The notes: generated by a model from the letters alone, not told the origin. DNA of 52,010 nucleotides from ANME-2 cluster archaeon (GCA_014237145.1 JAAXOC010000101.1:1-52010), one strand, 5' to 3'. Positions 15,316-25,158 are shown, numbered from the stretch's first letter. Made by a program: numbers and translations.

Positions 15316-16188
15316 TTATCTTAATTCAGCCCGGGTCCCGGTTTTTATAGCGATATCAAAACTTCCGCTCCTGAAGCCCTCCAGGTCAAGGGTGATATAG
15401 GTATAACCAAGTTCTTTAAAAACACTCACAATATCATCCCTGTACTTCAGTATAATATGAAGATCATCCCCTGATACTTCAATACGTGCAATGTCTTCAT
15501 GGTCTCGTACCCTGCACTGGCTGACCCCGAGATTAAAAAGATAATCCTCTGCCTTCTCCACCTTTTGAAGTCCCTGAACTGTAATAGTCCGTCCGTAAGG
15601 GAACCTGCTGGACAGGCATGCCAGTTGAGGTTTATCCCATATTGATAATCCAAGATACTTTGCCATCTGCCGTATCTCGTTTTTGTTAATACCAAGGTCT
15701 GCAAAAGGTGTAAGTATCCCGTTTTCAATCGCTGCCTTGTGGCCAGGCCTGTGTCCTGTTAGTTCTGAAGCATTAGTCCCTTCAGCTACAGCTTCCAATC
15801 CCATTTCACTGGCCAGTTTCTTCAATTCCCTGAACAGGCCATTTTTACAATGGTAGCATCTATCAACCGGGTTATTGGCAAATTCCGGCTCATCCAGCTC
15901 ATTATAGGGGATAATGATATGCCTGATACCTAATGATCTGGCTGTACTTCTGGAACTTTCCAGTTCCCGTGCCGGCAGGGTCTGGCCCTCAGCGGTAACG
16001 GCAACGCACCGCTCTCCAAGTGCCATATGTGCCAGTGCTGCCAGTGTACTGCTGTCCACTCCGCCGCTGTATGCCACAAGCACACCATTGATGTTTTTGA
16101 GATATTCAACCACTTGGTCTATTCTTTCCTCAGTGGAGTGATGACCGGGAACTGTGCTTTCATTCATTTGCGGTATTTTATCTGTCAA
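15316..16188 (-). CDS. larE: ATP-dependent sulfur transferase of the LarE family, three-cysteine type
   Basis: LarE inserts sulfur into the nickel-pincer cofactor precursor used by lactate racemase-like enzymes. The 290 residues carry the PP-loop SGGVDSS (41-47) and the family's NASELTGHRPGH region. Three cysteines are placed as in the cluster-dependent class: C111 and C114 (CYHC) and C191 (LACLSSRFPYG). Single-Cys LarE proteins sacrifice that last Cys, whereas three-Cys types bind a [4Fe-4S] cluster and act catalytically. LarB, LarC and LarA are not in this window, so the true target is open; other family roles in thiolation are possible. Confidence 0.88.
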   Translation of the reverse strand: MTDKIPQMNESTVPGHHSTEERIDQVVEYLKNINGVLVAYSGGVDSSTLAALAHMALGERCVAVTAEGQTLPARELESSRSTARSLGIRHIIIPYNELDEPEFANNPVDRCYHCKNGLFRELKKLASEMGLEAVAEGTNASELTGHRPGHKAAIENGILTPFADLGINKNEIRQMAKYLGLSIWDKPQLACLSSRFPYGRTITVQGLQKVEKAEDYLFNLGVSQCRVRDHEDIARIEVSGDDLHIILKYRDDIVSVFKELGYTYITLDLEGFRSGSFDIAIKTGTRAELR

Positions 16189-16239
16189 TGTAGTAAGCCT
16201 TTTGCCATGTAAGTTACCTTTTGTGTACTGGTTGCAGAA

Positions 16240-17196
16240 ATGGATAAGATAATTGACGTTGCTAAAAAGATACGGAATATGGAAATACGCGGAGCCGGTA
16301 CCATTGCCAGGGCAGCGGCACAGGCTCTAAAGGACTATGCCCTTGTACAGGAAACCACTGTAAAGCAAGAGTTTGACAGCCAGTTATCCAGGGCGGCAGA
16401 AATACTTGTATCAACAAGACCCACTGCGGTATCTTTGCCAAATGCTGTCAGGATAGTAATGGCATACAAGGGAGGATCAGTAGATGAGGCAAGATCTGAT
16501 CTGGTAAGGCTGGCCGATGAGTTCATTTCCACATCAAAGGAAGCAACCAGGCGGATCGGTCTGATCGGCAGTCAGCGCATAGGCGATGGCGATACAATTA
16601 TGACCCACTGCAACAGCCAGGCTGCCTTATCAGTAATAGCCGAAGCTCATCGCAGCGGGAAAAATATCAAAGTAATAGCTACAGAGAGCAGGCCCAGGTT
16701 GCAGGGTCATTTAACAATTCAACAACTTAACGAGCTGGGCATAGAGACCACACTGATCGTTGATTCGGCAGTCAGGTACTTTATGAAGGATGTGGACCTG
16801 GTGGTGGTAGGAGCAGATGCAGTGACAACAAATGGGTCGGTCATTAATAAAATTGGTACATCCCAATTGGCACTGGCAGCCCACGAGGGCAGGACAAACC
16901 TGATAGTGGCGGCAGAGACTTATAAGTTCAGTCCACGCACACTGCTTGGTGAAATGATAGAAATTGAAGAGCGGGATACAGGGGAGGTCATTGACCCTGA
17001 AAAACTATCAGGCATGAAACATGTCAGAGTAAAAAATCCGGCTTTTGATGTCACCCCTTCAAGCTATATTGACCTTATCTGTACTGAAGCGGGAGCGATC
17101 TCACCTGAAATGAGCTATATTATCATCCGTGACATCCTGGGATGGGATGTAAGAGATATGCAGGAAATTATAGAAAATTCAAATAAAAAAAGATGA
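16240..17196 (+). CDS. Ribose 1,5-bisphosphate isomerase
   Basis: Converts ribose 1,5-bisphosphate to ribulose 1,5-bisphosphate in the archaeal AMP pathway that feeds type III RuBisCO. The 318 residues match this eIF2B-related family: IRGAGTIARAAAQAL, GSQRIGDGDTIMTHCNSQ with the catalytic Cys, ATESRPRLQGHL, and VVGADAVTTNGSVINKIGTS with the catalytic Asp. It differs from methylthioribose-phosphate isomerase by length and the N-terminal helical region. AMP phosphorylase and RuBisCO are not nearby. The gene is divergent from larE, 51 bases apart. Confidence 0.92.
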   Translation: MDKIIDVAKKIRNMEIRGAGTIARAAAQALKDYALVQETTVKQEFDSQLSRAAEILVSTRPTAVSLPNAVRIVMAYKGGSVDEARSDLVRLADEFISTSKEATRRIGLIGSQRIGDGDTIMTHCNSQAALSVIAEAHRSGKNIKVIATESRPRLQGHLTIQQLNELGIETTLIVDSAVRYFMKDVDLVVVGADAVTTNGSVINKIGTSQLALAAHEGRTNLIVAAETYKFSPRTLLGEMIEIEERDTGEVIDPEKLSGMKHVRVKNPAFDVTPSSYIDLICTEAGAISPEMSYIIIRDILGWDVRDMQEIIENSNKKR

Positions 17197-17274
17197 ATGA
17201 TATGAATTGGATAAATGAAATGTTTGAGATGAATGAAATGTTCGAGATGCATATATAATATTGGAGGGAAAAAT

Positions 17275-17436
17275 ATGGAGAAAAATATAGAATTAGAACT
17301 TATTGTTGATGGAAAGGATATAACGATTAACAAATTTGTGCAGAAGGTTATTGCAGGTATTGTGGGCGGTGCAGTAGAACCCCTTGAGGGTGTGGAAAAG
17401 GACTGGACAGATATTGAATTGACAATTAAGCGATAA
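17275..17436 (+). CDS. Small conserved archaeal protein
   Basis: Fifty-three residues, MEKNIELELIVDGKDITINK with a C-terminus ending in DWTDIELTIKR. The fold looks like beta-helix-beta, with two strands around a Gly-rich helix (VIAGIVGGAVEPL). I place the start at 17275 because TTGGAGGG precedes it with good spacing; the open frame continues 14 codons upstream without similarity. I recall similar tiny proteins in methanogens but know no function. It lies 78 bases after the R15P isomerase, on the same strand. Confidence 0.75.
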   Translation: MEKNIELELIVDGKDITINKFVQKVIAGIVGGAVEPLEGVEKDWTDIELTIKR

Positions 17437-17456
17437 TTATCAGCTCTGTTTATTTG

Positions 17457-18128
17457 TCAACTCTTTTTTTTCAGGTTAAGTTTACCAGTTTTGGTATCAA
17501 GTGATATTCCGACAGACCTGAGATAATCTGCTGCCCTGCCCTGCCCGTGTATCAGTAGTTCTACCAGGTCATCGGGTTCATCCATATCAGTGCTGACCAA
17601 AAAGGAATCATACACATCCACAGTCAGGCCAGCCTCTTTTGCAATCTTTAAGTGGTCAAGGAAACTGGTACCGTAATAATCCACATGGAATTTTTCCTGA
17701 TTTCGTATCAGCAAGGCATTGGTCCCGCCACCCGAACCCGGGGCTATTACCACGTCTGCTGTCTTATTTGTAAGTTCGATAACCTGTTTTTCAGTAACCA
17801 ACGGCATATCAGCCATGATGATAAACACAGTACCATCCCAGTGTTCGGCCGATTTTTTGAGATATTCGTTCAATGCATCGTTCAAGTTTTTCTCATTTAG
17901 CAGGATATTGATATTTAACGGAAACTCAGTATTCATTATGCTGGAAAATGAAGAATTCAAAATATCGATCTCATCGAATTTCCCTGACTTTTCCAGTGCA
18001 CTTATAACATCAAATAACATACAAAGAGCAAGCTTTTGCCTCTGGGTTTCGGAAAGTACTTCCGATAGTCTTGATTTTGCATTCTCTTTTTTAAAGGGGA
18101 TTACAGCTCTTATTGTATCATCGGTCAT
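17457..18128 (-). CDS. cofC: 2-phospho-L-lactate guanylyltransferase
   Basis: Activates 2-phospholactate (or phosphoenolpyruvate) with GTP in coenzyme F420 synthesis. The 223 residues have a nucleotidyltransferase start, RAVIPFKKENAKSRLSEVLS, the metal-binding MADMPLV strand, and VIAPGSGGGTNALLI followed by the STDMDEPDDL region, all typical of CofC. F420 is the hydride carrier of methanogens and related archaea. It is co-directional with the ADP-ribosylglycohydrolase gene, 17 bases apart. Confidence 0.92.
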   Translation of the reverse strand: MTDDTIRAVIPFKKENAKSRLSEVLSETQRQKLALCMLFDVISALEKSGKFDEIDILNSSFSSIMNTEFPLNINILLNEKNLNDALNEYLKKSAEHWDGTVFIIMADMPLVTEKQVIELTNKTADVVIAPGSGGGTNALLIRNQEKFHVDYYGTSFLDHLKIAKEAGLTVDVYDSFLVSTDMDEPDDLVELLIHGQGRAADYLRSVGISLDTKTGKLNLKKKS

Positions 18129-18145
18129 GGTCTGGAATCATAGAC

Positions 18146-19099
18146 TCACTCTTTCATATTATGTCTGCCGATTTCCCATAGTTCCAGGGCAAGTGATTCG
18201 ATCTCATCATGGTTCTCAAGCCCATCCAGCCATTTTTTTGGAATAGCGTCAATTCCAAGATATGCGCCGCAGATAGCACCTGTAACAGCAGCAATAGAAT
18301 CAGTATCCCCACCTGCATTAATAGCAGTAATCATGGCACTTGAAAAATCCAGCGGATTTTTAGAAAAACAATAGAATGCCGAAGGTACTACATCCCGTGT
18401 CATCAGGGAAGTGCCTATTGTGGAGAATGCATTGAGCTCTGGCATATATCTCATTTTTTCAATGGAAAAGATTTTGTTGCCCAGCACATGGTCGTACTTT
18501 TTAGCCAGGCTGCTGGCAGTCTTTAAAATAATATCAGGGCTGGTGTTTGTTATTGCAAGAGAAACTGCAGATGCTACGGTCACTGCGCCAGCGATGGATT
18601 CGGGATGTCTGTGGGTTGGTAATGATGAATCTACTGCCGTTCTTTCAACTTGTTCTAAGTTATCCGGATAGAGCAGTCCGATCGGGGATATACGCATTGA
18701 TGAGCCGCATGTGGGTGAATCACCACCGGATTCATTCCATAGGGTGCCGGATTGTAACCGCTTGCAGGAATCAAGACTTGTACGGCCCCAACCTCTGTTT
18801 GATCCGGGGTCTGATACGATCATTGCATAATGTTCAACAAGTTTCTTTGAGAAAAGCACAGGGTCGAATTTACCAGCTTCCAAGATACTACGTGCAAGGA
18901 TCAGTGTTTGTTCAGTATCATCAGTATACTGCCCAGCTCTAAGTTTTTCGTTAGGAGTTCCTGGCATGCCTGGTCCGTAATCAAACACGATATTGAATTT
19001 TTGTTTTATCTCACCAGGACTCATGCCTTCTGTTTGCATTCCCAGTGCATCCCCCACAGCACTTCCCAGCAAGCACCCGGTATATTTATTTCTATACAT
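18146..19099 (-). CDS. ADP-ribosylglycohydrolase (DraG-like)
   Basis: A 317-residue all-helical hydrolase that removes ADP-ribose from modified proteins or nucleic acids. The dinuclear Mg site is evident: GQYTDDTEQTLIL early (the TDDT motif) and NAGGDTDSIAAVTGAICGAY at the C-terminal end. The GSAVGDALG start is characteristic. The target is unknown, and no ADP-ribosyltransferase (DraT or DarT) is seen here. It lies next to the very AT-rich gap. Confidence 0.93.
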   Translation of the reverse strand: MYRNKYTGCLLGSAVGDALGMQTEGMSPGEIKQKFNIVFDYGPGMPGTPNEKLRAGQYTDDTEQTLILARSILEAGKFDPVLFSKKLVEHYAMIVSDPGSNRGWGRTSLDSCKRLQSGTLWNESGGDSPTCGSSMRISPIGLLYPDNLEQVERTAVDSSLPTHRHPESIAGAVTVASAVSLAITNTSPDIILKTASSLAKKYDHVLGNKIFSIEKMRYMPELNAFSTIGTSLMTRDVVPSAFYCFSKNPLDFSSAMITAINAGGDTDSIAAVTGAICGAYLGIDAIPKKWLDGLENHDEIESLALELWEIGRHNMKE

Positions 19100-20302
19100 C
19101 TTTTATCGATAGCGATTTCATTTGAAATAAATTATTTGGTATTATTCTCACAACAAAATGTTATCAGTATTTCAATTTTATTTTATTAATATGTCAGTTA
19201 TAGAATAATAATAATACTATATTTAAAATATTATTTACCAACACAATATATATAATAATATATTTACTATTTATTATTTATTATTTATTATTTATTCTAT
19301 ATAGAATAGTATATATAATATTTAGATTATAATTTTTTATAATTTATTTATTAGTTATATATATTTAAACATTATTTTTAATATATTTTATACTATACTA
19401 TTTTACAATATATCTAAATAACTCATACTTATATATTATTTATAAAAAGTAGTATGATTTTTCATTTTTATTAGCCTATATTTATATATAGTAAATGTTA
19501 CTAAAAAACATACCCTATATATGTAAAATATGGTGTTTAAAACATAGGCAGAAATTGCAAAACTGTTGAAATAAAGTATTGTTGTTATATATGTTCAGTC
19601 CTATATGATGTAGTAATACTTCAAACACATAATACCGTATATCCAGAGAATTATATTTTATGTGGATCATCCTGGGGTTTTGTGTCCCAAACATCATATT
19701 CCCATAGTATATGTAATTCCGGATGTTACAAAAATATAGCAAAATATGTTCACGTGAATCAAGGACTATATATTATAGGAATATTTATGAAAAATAAAGA
19801 CCAATCCCAAAACAAAACCAAAAATCAAACAAATTCTACGATGAAATAACTATTAGTTATATTATTTTCAATATTTATTATCATGTACTGATATTTTTAA
19901 ACTAATACAGATTTTCAAATTAATATATCTCAAATAATATTATATTAATAAAATGGTAATTATAAAATACCGTCACATCTCAAATAATATTGTACTAATA
20001 AAATGTTAATCAAAAAATACTAATATATTAAAAAATTGTTTTGTATGTTGTCACATTTATATTTCATGTGAAAATTTGTTTGAAGTAATAATATTGTCAA
20101 TCACTTGATAAAAATTTGTAATGAAACCGGTTTAAGATGAACTAATGAAAATATGATAAAAAAAGTGAGAGATACTAATGATGAGTGACTCTGGAATTTT
20201 TGTACACAGTGATAAGTAGAAACATATATATATTAAAACTGCGAGAATTAATGCATTATTATTTGTAACAGATGATAAATTTTCTTCAATGGAGCGCATG
20301 TT
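19100..20302. other. 1.2-kb extremely AT-rich non-coding region
   Basis: The composition is strikingly AT-rich compared with flanking genes. It contains TTATTTA microsatellite-like runs near 19268-19295, many TATATA tracts, and two ~44-bp direct repeats (19927-19970 and 19977-20020, 50-bp period). No convincing ORF; short frames here lack ribosome-binding sites. It could be a replication origin-like or nucleoid-protein-bound region, or a long regulatory region for the winged-helix gene at 20303. No orc1/cdc6 gene is in this window. Confidence 0.6.
19927..20020. repeat. Two direct repeats, 50-bp period
   Basis: ATCTCAAATAATATTATATT followed by AATAAAATGGTAAT recurs 50 bases later with a few substitutions (TGTACT for TATATT; GTTAATC for GGTAATT). 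They sit in the AT-rich gap ~280 bases before the DUF2551 gene and might be protein-binding iterons. Confidence 0.7.
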
Positions 20303-20617
20303 ATGGGATCCCTCAAAAGAAGAATCAAGGAACGGTTAGAAAAGTATCTTGAACTTGATACTGTAGGAATAAGAAATACTCTCCTGAACATCTTCCTTGA
20401 AATAAAAGAGGCTACTGTTGATACAATTCATAAAATCCTTTCTAAGAAATATGATGTCTCACATAATATGGTAGCATCAATGATAGGCTATGTGCATTCA
20501 AAACTGGGGATACTCAGAGCACGTAAAGAGTCCTATAAAACACCAACAGTATACACACTAAAAGATGATTACGTAGAATTGGTGAAATCTGCATTAATAA
20601 AGCCTAAGCCCACTTAA
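20303..20617 (+). CDS. DUF2551 winged-helix-type protein
   Basis: A 104-residue protein of the DUF2551 family, methanogen-associated and probably DNA-binding. Helices around residues 25-60 (VRNTLL-like, VDTIHKILSKKYDVSHNMVA) have winged-helix spacing, followed by a wing-like YTLKDDYVELV. It has an archaeal ribosome-binding site (GGAGCG) before the ATG. Upstream is the AT-rich gap, which may hold its operators. Another small winged-helix gene follows on the same strand. Confidence 0.75.
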   Translation: MGSLKRRIKERLEKYLELDTVGIRNTLLNIFLEIKEATVDTIHKILSKKYDVSHNMVASMIGYVHSKLGILRARKESYKTPTVYTLKDDYVELVKSALIKPKPT

Positions 20618-20682
20618 GTATCGCATTTGCTAACGTTTTATTGATAAGTAAAATTCCAATAGCGCAGCATGGAATAAAATAA

Positions 20683-21084
20683 ATGACCCTTGTAAAAGAT
20701 GCTCCAAGAACCTCAACTACAATACTAGTAAGGTCAGAATCAAATACCCGGATAAGCCGTTCCAGGGACCCTTATTATGATCTGATGCGGCGTATCTTCC
20801 AGGAAGAAAGAACTGCTGCAAGGGGTCAAAAATTTCTAATACTTATAGAAGAACGGCAGAAAAACAAAGACCCGGTAAGAACAAATGAATGGAAAGAGAT
20901 CGCAGAAGAATTGGGTGTGGGAAAAGCTTCATTCTATTCAATGAGGAATAAACTACTTGGAGCTGGCTTTATAAGCAACAAGAACGGTGAATACAGACTT
21001 TCCGGGCAATTCAGCAAAGACCTTAAGGACATGGCAGAATGGTGGTGGAGTGCAGTATTGAAAAACGATCCCGAAAACCTTTAG
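20683..21084 (+). CDS. Winged-helix DNA-binding-like protein
   Basis: About 133 residues. The N-terminal third is basic and polar ([20 protein letters not shown]). The centre is an HTH ([20 protein letters not shown]) followed by a wing ([16 protein letters not shown]) and a Trp-rich C-terminus (MAEWWWSAV). The fold assignment comes from sequence pattern; I know no named family. It lies 65 bases after DUF2551 and converges on the HD-domain gene, overlapping it by four bases. Confidence 0.75.
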   Translation: MTLVKDAPRTSTTILVRSESNTRISRSRDPYYDLMRRIFQEERTAARGQKFLILIEERQKNKDPVRTNEWKEIAEELGVGKASFYSMRNKLLGAGFISNKNGEYRLSGQFSKDLKDMAEWWWSAVLKNDPENL

Positions 21085-21596
21085 TCGATCATATTTTCAA
21101 TCTCATTGTTCAAGTGGATAATTTTTTCGATGATATGTTCCTCACGCCCTTTTTTTCTGAGGATTTCCACCTTTTCGAAGATCGAGACTCTCGTTTCATC
21201 CTCAACCAGATTATCTGCATGGGCCACGATCTTTTCTTCCAGGGTTAAAGGAATATACCTATCTGGCGGCAGACCCAACGAAACAGTATCTTCAGGTGTT
21301 ATTCCTGCACCGATATGTGTCCTGATAATTCCGGCTATCTTATCATCAAGCCCAAAATCCTTTGCCAGAATGACCCCCTCCACCCCATGCCTGATGTCGT
21401 GTGTTCGTGACCGGCCGACATCGTGAAGTAATGCTCCAATCTGCACAAGTTCTATATCTACGGCATACCCGTTATGATAAATTTTCTCAGCCATCTCCCT
21501 GGCACAATCTGAAACCACTTTGCAGTGATTTATCACGTTGTCACTGCATCCGGCAAGCTTAAGCAATTCAATAGCAGCGTTTTTATCCGGTATCAA
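21081..21596 (-). CDS. HD-domain protein, TIGR00295-type
   Basis: A 171-residue HDIG-type phosphohydrolase-like protein. Metal ligands are visible: the first His ([13 protein letters not shown]), the HD pair ([21 protein letters not shown]), and the later IIRTHIGAG and AHADNLV. The family is common in euryarchaea and its substrate is unknown; relatives hydrolyse nucleotides or phosphoesters. It follows tfe closely on the same strand (two bases), so co-transcription is likely. Confidence 0.88.
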   Translation of the reverse strand: MIPDKNAAIELLKLAGCSDNVINHCKVVSDCAREMAEKIYHNGYAVDIELVQIGALLHDVGRSRTHDIRHGVEGVILAKDFGLDDKIAGIIRTHIGAGITPEDTVSLGLPPDRYIPLTLEEKIVAHADNLVEDETRVSIFEKVEILRKKGREEHIIEKIIHLNNEIENMID

Positions 21597-21598
21597 GC

Positions 21599-22087
21599 TT
21601 ACGTCAACTCATTGATCCGCTTTTTCAAAGTCTGCCTGATAAGTTCATTGTCATCAAAGATCACATCCTCACCACAATTGGGACATAAGAACTCTAACTC
21701 AGCCACAGTATCAAATACGAATCGACCACAGTTGTTCTTGCAAACATAGAACATATTATCATTTTCAAATTCAAATTTGGTCTTGAGATTCCGGATAAAT
21801 TTTTTAGTTTCAGCTTCAAGCAATTCATTAATGCCATTAAGGTCTATTTTCCACAAGTATGTAAGCCAGCCACTGTCCTTATTCCTTTCACGCCTGTATG
21901 TGGCAAGCCTATTCTCAAAAAGAATATAGAGGGTTCGCCTTACAATGTTTAACGGGACGTTCGTTATCTCAGCTACTCCATCATCAGTAATCTCCCCATC
22001 AGGCATGTTCAGGACAACGTCCATTCCATCTTCTCCAACCAAATTAAATAAAAGACCTTGAATTACCGGATCATCCAGGTTTACCAA
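21599..22087 (-). CDS. tfe: Transcription factor E (TFE alpha)
   Basis: Archaeal homologue of TFIIE-alpha that helps RNA polymerase open promoters. The 162 residues comprise an N-terminal extended winged helix (GEITDDGVAEITNVPLNIVR) and a C-terminal zinc ribbon (CKNNCGRFVF ... FLCPNCGED). The length is typical. It is followed at once by the HD-domain gene, and an ATP-grasp gene precedes it 39 bases upstream on the same strand. Confidence 0.95.
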   Translation of the reverse strand: MVNLDDPVIQGLLFNLVGEDGMDVVLNMPDGEITDDGVAEITNVPLNIVRRTLYILFENRLATYRRERNKDSGWLTYLWKIDLNGINELLEAETKKFIRNLKTKFEFENDNMFYVCKNNCGRFVFDTVAELEFLCPNCGEDVIFDDNELIRQTLKKRINELT

Positions 22088-22126
22088 ATTTATTCACCTA
22101 CACCCTAATTGTGTGCTACAAAGACA

Positions 22127-23302
22127 TTAAACTTCCGTGTGGATATCTTCAATAATATCAGTTAGACCATTAACAAGCTGCTCTACCTGCCTGACAACTT
22201 CCATCCTGCTGTTGCCTTCTGATAAGAACGATACCACTGGTTCATCCTTTTCACACACAGTTCCTTTGGAAGGAACATCGGCAGTCGTACCTTTATTGTA
22301 ACATTGCACTAAATAATCATATTCCTTTTTTTCCACCACAAGCCTTCGCGGGGCAAAGAATATTGTCTTGATGGAAAAGCACTGGCTATCCCCGCACACG
22401 GACAGCTTTCCCTGGAATGATTCATGGTGCAGCCGGAAAATGTTGAGCCCGGTGGACCTTTCAACTGTATCGATGCTTCCCTGGAACCGGGGGTTGATTT
22501 CAAGGACGACAGGTCCTTTGTCAGTTATTATGAAATCCACCCCGTTCGAGCCGAACAATTCCAGTTCCACGGCCAGGTTCATAGAGGTTTCACGCATCCA
22601 GTCATTGTGTTCAGATACGTATGGTGTGATGTTACCACAATATGCAAAGGGCATCCCTGTGAGTGTATCAATCCCGGCAAGCTGTTCATTAACAGCAATA
22701 GCAACAGCTTGCTTACCTGTAGATATAATAGATACGCTTGCCACAGTGCCCTTAATGTATTCCTGAAGCAGGTACTGTCCACACTCAAGCACGGCCATTG
22801 TCATTTTAAGGTCTTTTAAATCACTTATCAACCTGTTTTCCATTCCACCGGCCCCGACCCTTGGTTTAATGATGGCCGGATAGCCACCACTCCAGTCCTC
22901 AGGAGTGTTAAGGGAATCAAGTAAGACTGTAAAAGGGTGGGGCAGGTTCAGGACCTTTAACTTACCTGCCAGCCAGGCCTTATCAGAAATTCTTGTAAAT
23001 ATATGGGGAGGATTATTGAGCACAGGAATATTTCCCTGGGTTATTTCTTCCACCCAGTTGCCCAGGTGTTCGAACCCGGGCCCCAACACAATGAAATCAA
23101 TAGGGAGAAGTGTCCTGATAAGTGGTGCAAGTTTTGGTAGTTCCAGGTCAATGACATCAGACATGTCGTGAATTACTGACTTCTCAGAACAGACTTTCAG
23201 ATCCACATCATTGAACCTGCCAAGTGTATATACCGTATACCCGGCCCGGCTGGCAGAACAGGCTATGTGGCGCGTGTTGACCCCTATTACCAGAACTTTC
23301 AT
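22127..23302 (-). CDS. ATP-grasp ligase, COG2232-like
   Basis: A 391-residue ATP-grasp protein. An N-terminal Rossmann-like pre-ATP domain (MKVLVIGVNTRHIACSA) is followed by ATP-binding strands (AIIKPRVGAGG, LLQEYIKGT) and the metal-binding VLEINPRFQGSIDTVE. This matches the archaeal carboxylate-amine ligases related to biotin carboxylase, often found in methanogens. The substrate is unknown; relatives make peptide-like cofactor bonds. It lies between tfe and the antiporter on the same strand, about 14 bases after the antiporter stop. Confidence 0.85.
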   Translation of the reverse strand: MKVLVIGVNTRHIACSASRAGYTVYTLGRFNDVDLKVCSEKSVIHDMSDVIDLELPKLAPLIRTLLPIDFIVLGPGFEHLGNWVEEITQGNIPVLNNPPHIFTRISDKAWLAGKLKVLNLPHPFTVLLDSLNTPEDWSGGYPAIIKPRVGAGGMENRLISDLKDLKMTMAVLECGQYLLQEYIKGTVASVSIISTGKQAVAIAVNEQLAGIDTLTGMPFAYCGNITPYVSEHNDWMRETSMNLAVELELFGSNGVDFIITDKGPVVLEINPRFQGSIDTVERSTGLNIFRLHHESFQGKLSVCGDSQCFSIKTIFFAPRRLVVEKKEYDYLVQCYNKGTTADVPSKGTVCEKDEPVVSFLSEGNSRMEVVRQVEQLVNGLTDIIEDIHTEV

Positions 23303-23316
23303 ACTTAACCACTAGC

Positions 23317-25158
23317 TTACTGCATGATACTGGCAGTTTCTGATGCTGCTCCTAAACGACCGATAATAGTAATTTGGTCGCCGTCTTCAAGTATAGTGTC
23401 CCCATGGGCGATAATAGATTGATCCCCACGTTGTATCAGCACGATGAGACTATTTTTTGGGACATTTATATCTTTGATAGCCTTGCCTACGATCTTGGGA
23501 TTGCTTATTGTGGCCTCTATGATATCACCTTCCGTACCTACTTCGCACATTGTGAAAAGGTCATGGCGTCCAACCATGTTCTCAAGAATAATAGCTGCGG
23601 AATTTATAGGACTCATAGACCTGATCCCCATCTCAGAGAACAGTGGGATGTTATTCGGGTCGTTCACCCTGGCAACCAGCATGTTACTGGAAAAACCGAA
23701 TTTGCTTTTCGCTATCTGGCATGCCAGCAGATTAACATTATCCTTATCCGTAGTTGCCACTATATATTTGGCATGCCTGATGCCGGCCTTTTCAAGTACA
23801 TTCAGGTCATTGCCGTCGCCCTGGACTGCCTTTATTCCCAGTTCCATGACCTTTTGGCAGTTACTTTCATCAGTATCAACTATTACCACATTTTCACCGC
23901 GTTTATCAAATCTCTGGGAGAGCTCTCTGCCCACCCCTCCTCCTCCTATGATCAATATCTCCATTGGTATCACTCCTAATTTTCTTGCAAGGGTTCCGGC
24001 AAAGATGCCGGGCAGCAGGACCGAGAAGATCACAGTCAGGAATACCAGTCCTACAAGCACATCCACCCCGTCTGTAGTGCTGTTCAATCCCTTAATACGT
24101 ATGGCAAAATAAGTAACCATGGATGCAGTTACAACGCCACGGGGTGATATAACTGAAATAAAGGTTTTTTCCTTAAACGATAGCATGGAATTAACGGTAG
24201 ATGCCATGATCGCTGTGGGCCTGATCACAAATAATAATATCAGGATCACTGCAACTCCCATTATGCCGATATTCCAGATATATTCAAAACGTATCATGGC
24301 GGCCAGAAGAATGAAGATTATGGAAAGCAGTATTATCACCAGGTCACCCTTGAACTCCTTGATAGATTCTTTATGGGCAATTTCTGTGGAACCTATGATC
24401 AGGCCAAGTATGGCCACGGCAAGTATTCCGGAACCTTCTCCAAATATCTCGGCAAACGTGAATGTAAGTAGTACCATTGTCAAAGTGAATAGACGGGCAT
24501 ACTGGGCTGTGATCATAGAAAAGTTTTGCAGGATATATGCAAGTACTATTCCTCCGAACAGTCCAAGAATCGAGCCCATGCCAATTCTAACGGCCATGTA
24601 TCCCAGTGCACTTATTCCTGATTTGTCCAGTAGTATCCATTCAAATATCAATGCTGCCAGAATTACACTGATGGGATCGTTCAGTACACCCTCTGTCTCA
24701 AGTATCTTGCTGATCTTCTGGTTTACATGGATTTGCTTTACCAGTGGCGTTATGACCGTGGGACCGGTGGCACAGACCAGTGCACCGAATAACATAGCCA
24801 TGCCTGGCTCTATTTCCAAAAGATAATAAGCTGTGATCGATGCCCCGGTGAATGTGATCAATACTCCGATGGTTATTATGTTAAGAATGTTCCTCTGCAG
24901 TTTCCTGATATGCCTGACATTTATCTGCAGTCCACCATCGAATATTATTATTGCCACGGAAAGCGCAACGATGGCTTCCAGTTCATTTTCAAAACCGGTC
25001 ATATCCACTATTTTCAGTCCTTCCGGTCCCAGGATTATGCCGAAAAGTAGCAGGAAAACTATACTGGGCATCTTCAGGAACCGGGCAAAAAGCTGGGCTC
25101 CAATACCCATTAAAAGGACGACAGCCAGGATGCTAAGAATATATGTGGCTTCAGGCAT
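23317..25158 (-). CDS. CPA-type cation/proton antiporter with RCK domains
   Basis: A 613-residue protein. Residues 1-395 form about 12 membrane helices with the antiporter core, including the ion-binding Asn-Asp pair N160-D161 in GVLNDPISV and an upstream CATGPTV loop. The ND pair suggests CPA1-like, electroneutral Na+ or K+/H+ exchange. A TrkA-N/RCK domain follows (MEILIIGGGGVGRELSQRF), then a TrkA-C domain to the end. These regulatory domains bind nucleotides and gate the transporter. It probably handles intracellular K+/Na+ and pH. Thirty-five bases separate it from the upstream M42 peptidase gene. Confidence 0.92.
   Translation of the reverse strand: MPEATYILSILAVVLLMGIGAQLFARFLKMPSIVFLLLFGIILGPEGLKIVDMTGFENELEAIVALSVAIIIFDGGLQINVRHIRKLQRNILNIITIGVLITFTGASITAYYLLEIEPGMAMLFGALVCATGPTVITPLVKQIHVNQKISKILETEGVLNDPISVILAALIFEWILLDKSGISALGYMAVRIGMGSILGLFGGIVLAYILQNFSMITAQYARLFTLTMVLLTFTFAEIFGEGSGILAVAILGLIIGSTEIAHKESIKEFKGDLVIILLSIIFILLAAMIRFEYIWNIGIMGVAVILILLFVIRPTAIMASTVNSMLSFKEKTFISVISPRGVVTASMVTYFAIRIKGLNSTTDGVDVLVGLVFLTVIFSVLLPGIFAGTLARKLGVIPMEILIIGGGGVGRELSQRFDKRGENVVIVDTDESNCQKVMELGIKAVQGDGNDLNVLEKAGIRHAKYIVATTDKDNVNLLACQIAKSKFGFSSNMLVARVNDPNNIPLFSEMGIRSMSPINSAAIILENMVGRHDLFTMCEVGTEGDIIEATISNPKIVGKAIKDINVPKNSLIVLIQRGDQSIIAHGDTILEDGDQITIIGRLGAASETASIMQ

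Noticed and set aside
19515-19742. 75-codon minus-strand ORF in the AT-rich gap
   Set aside because: No RBS, AT-driven composition (Asn/Tyr/Ile/His) and no recognisable motif.
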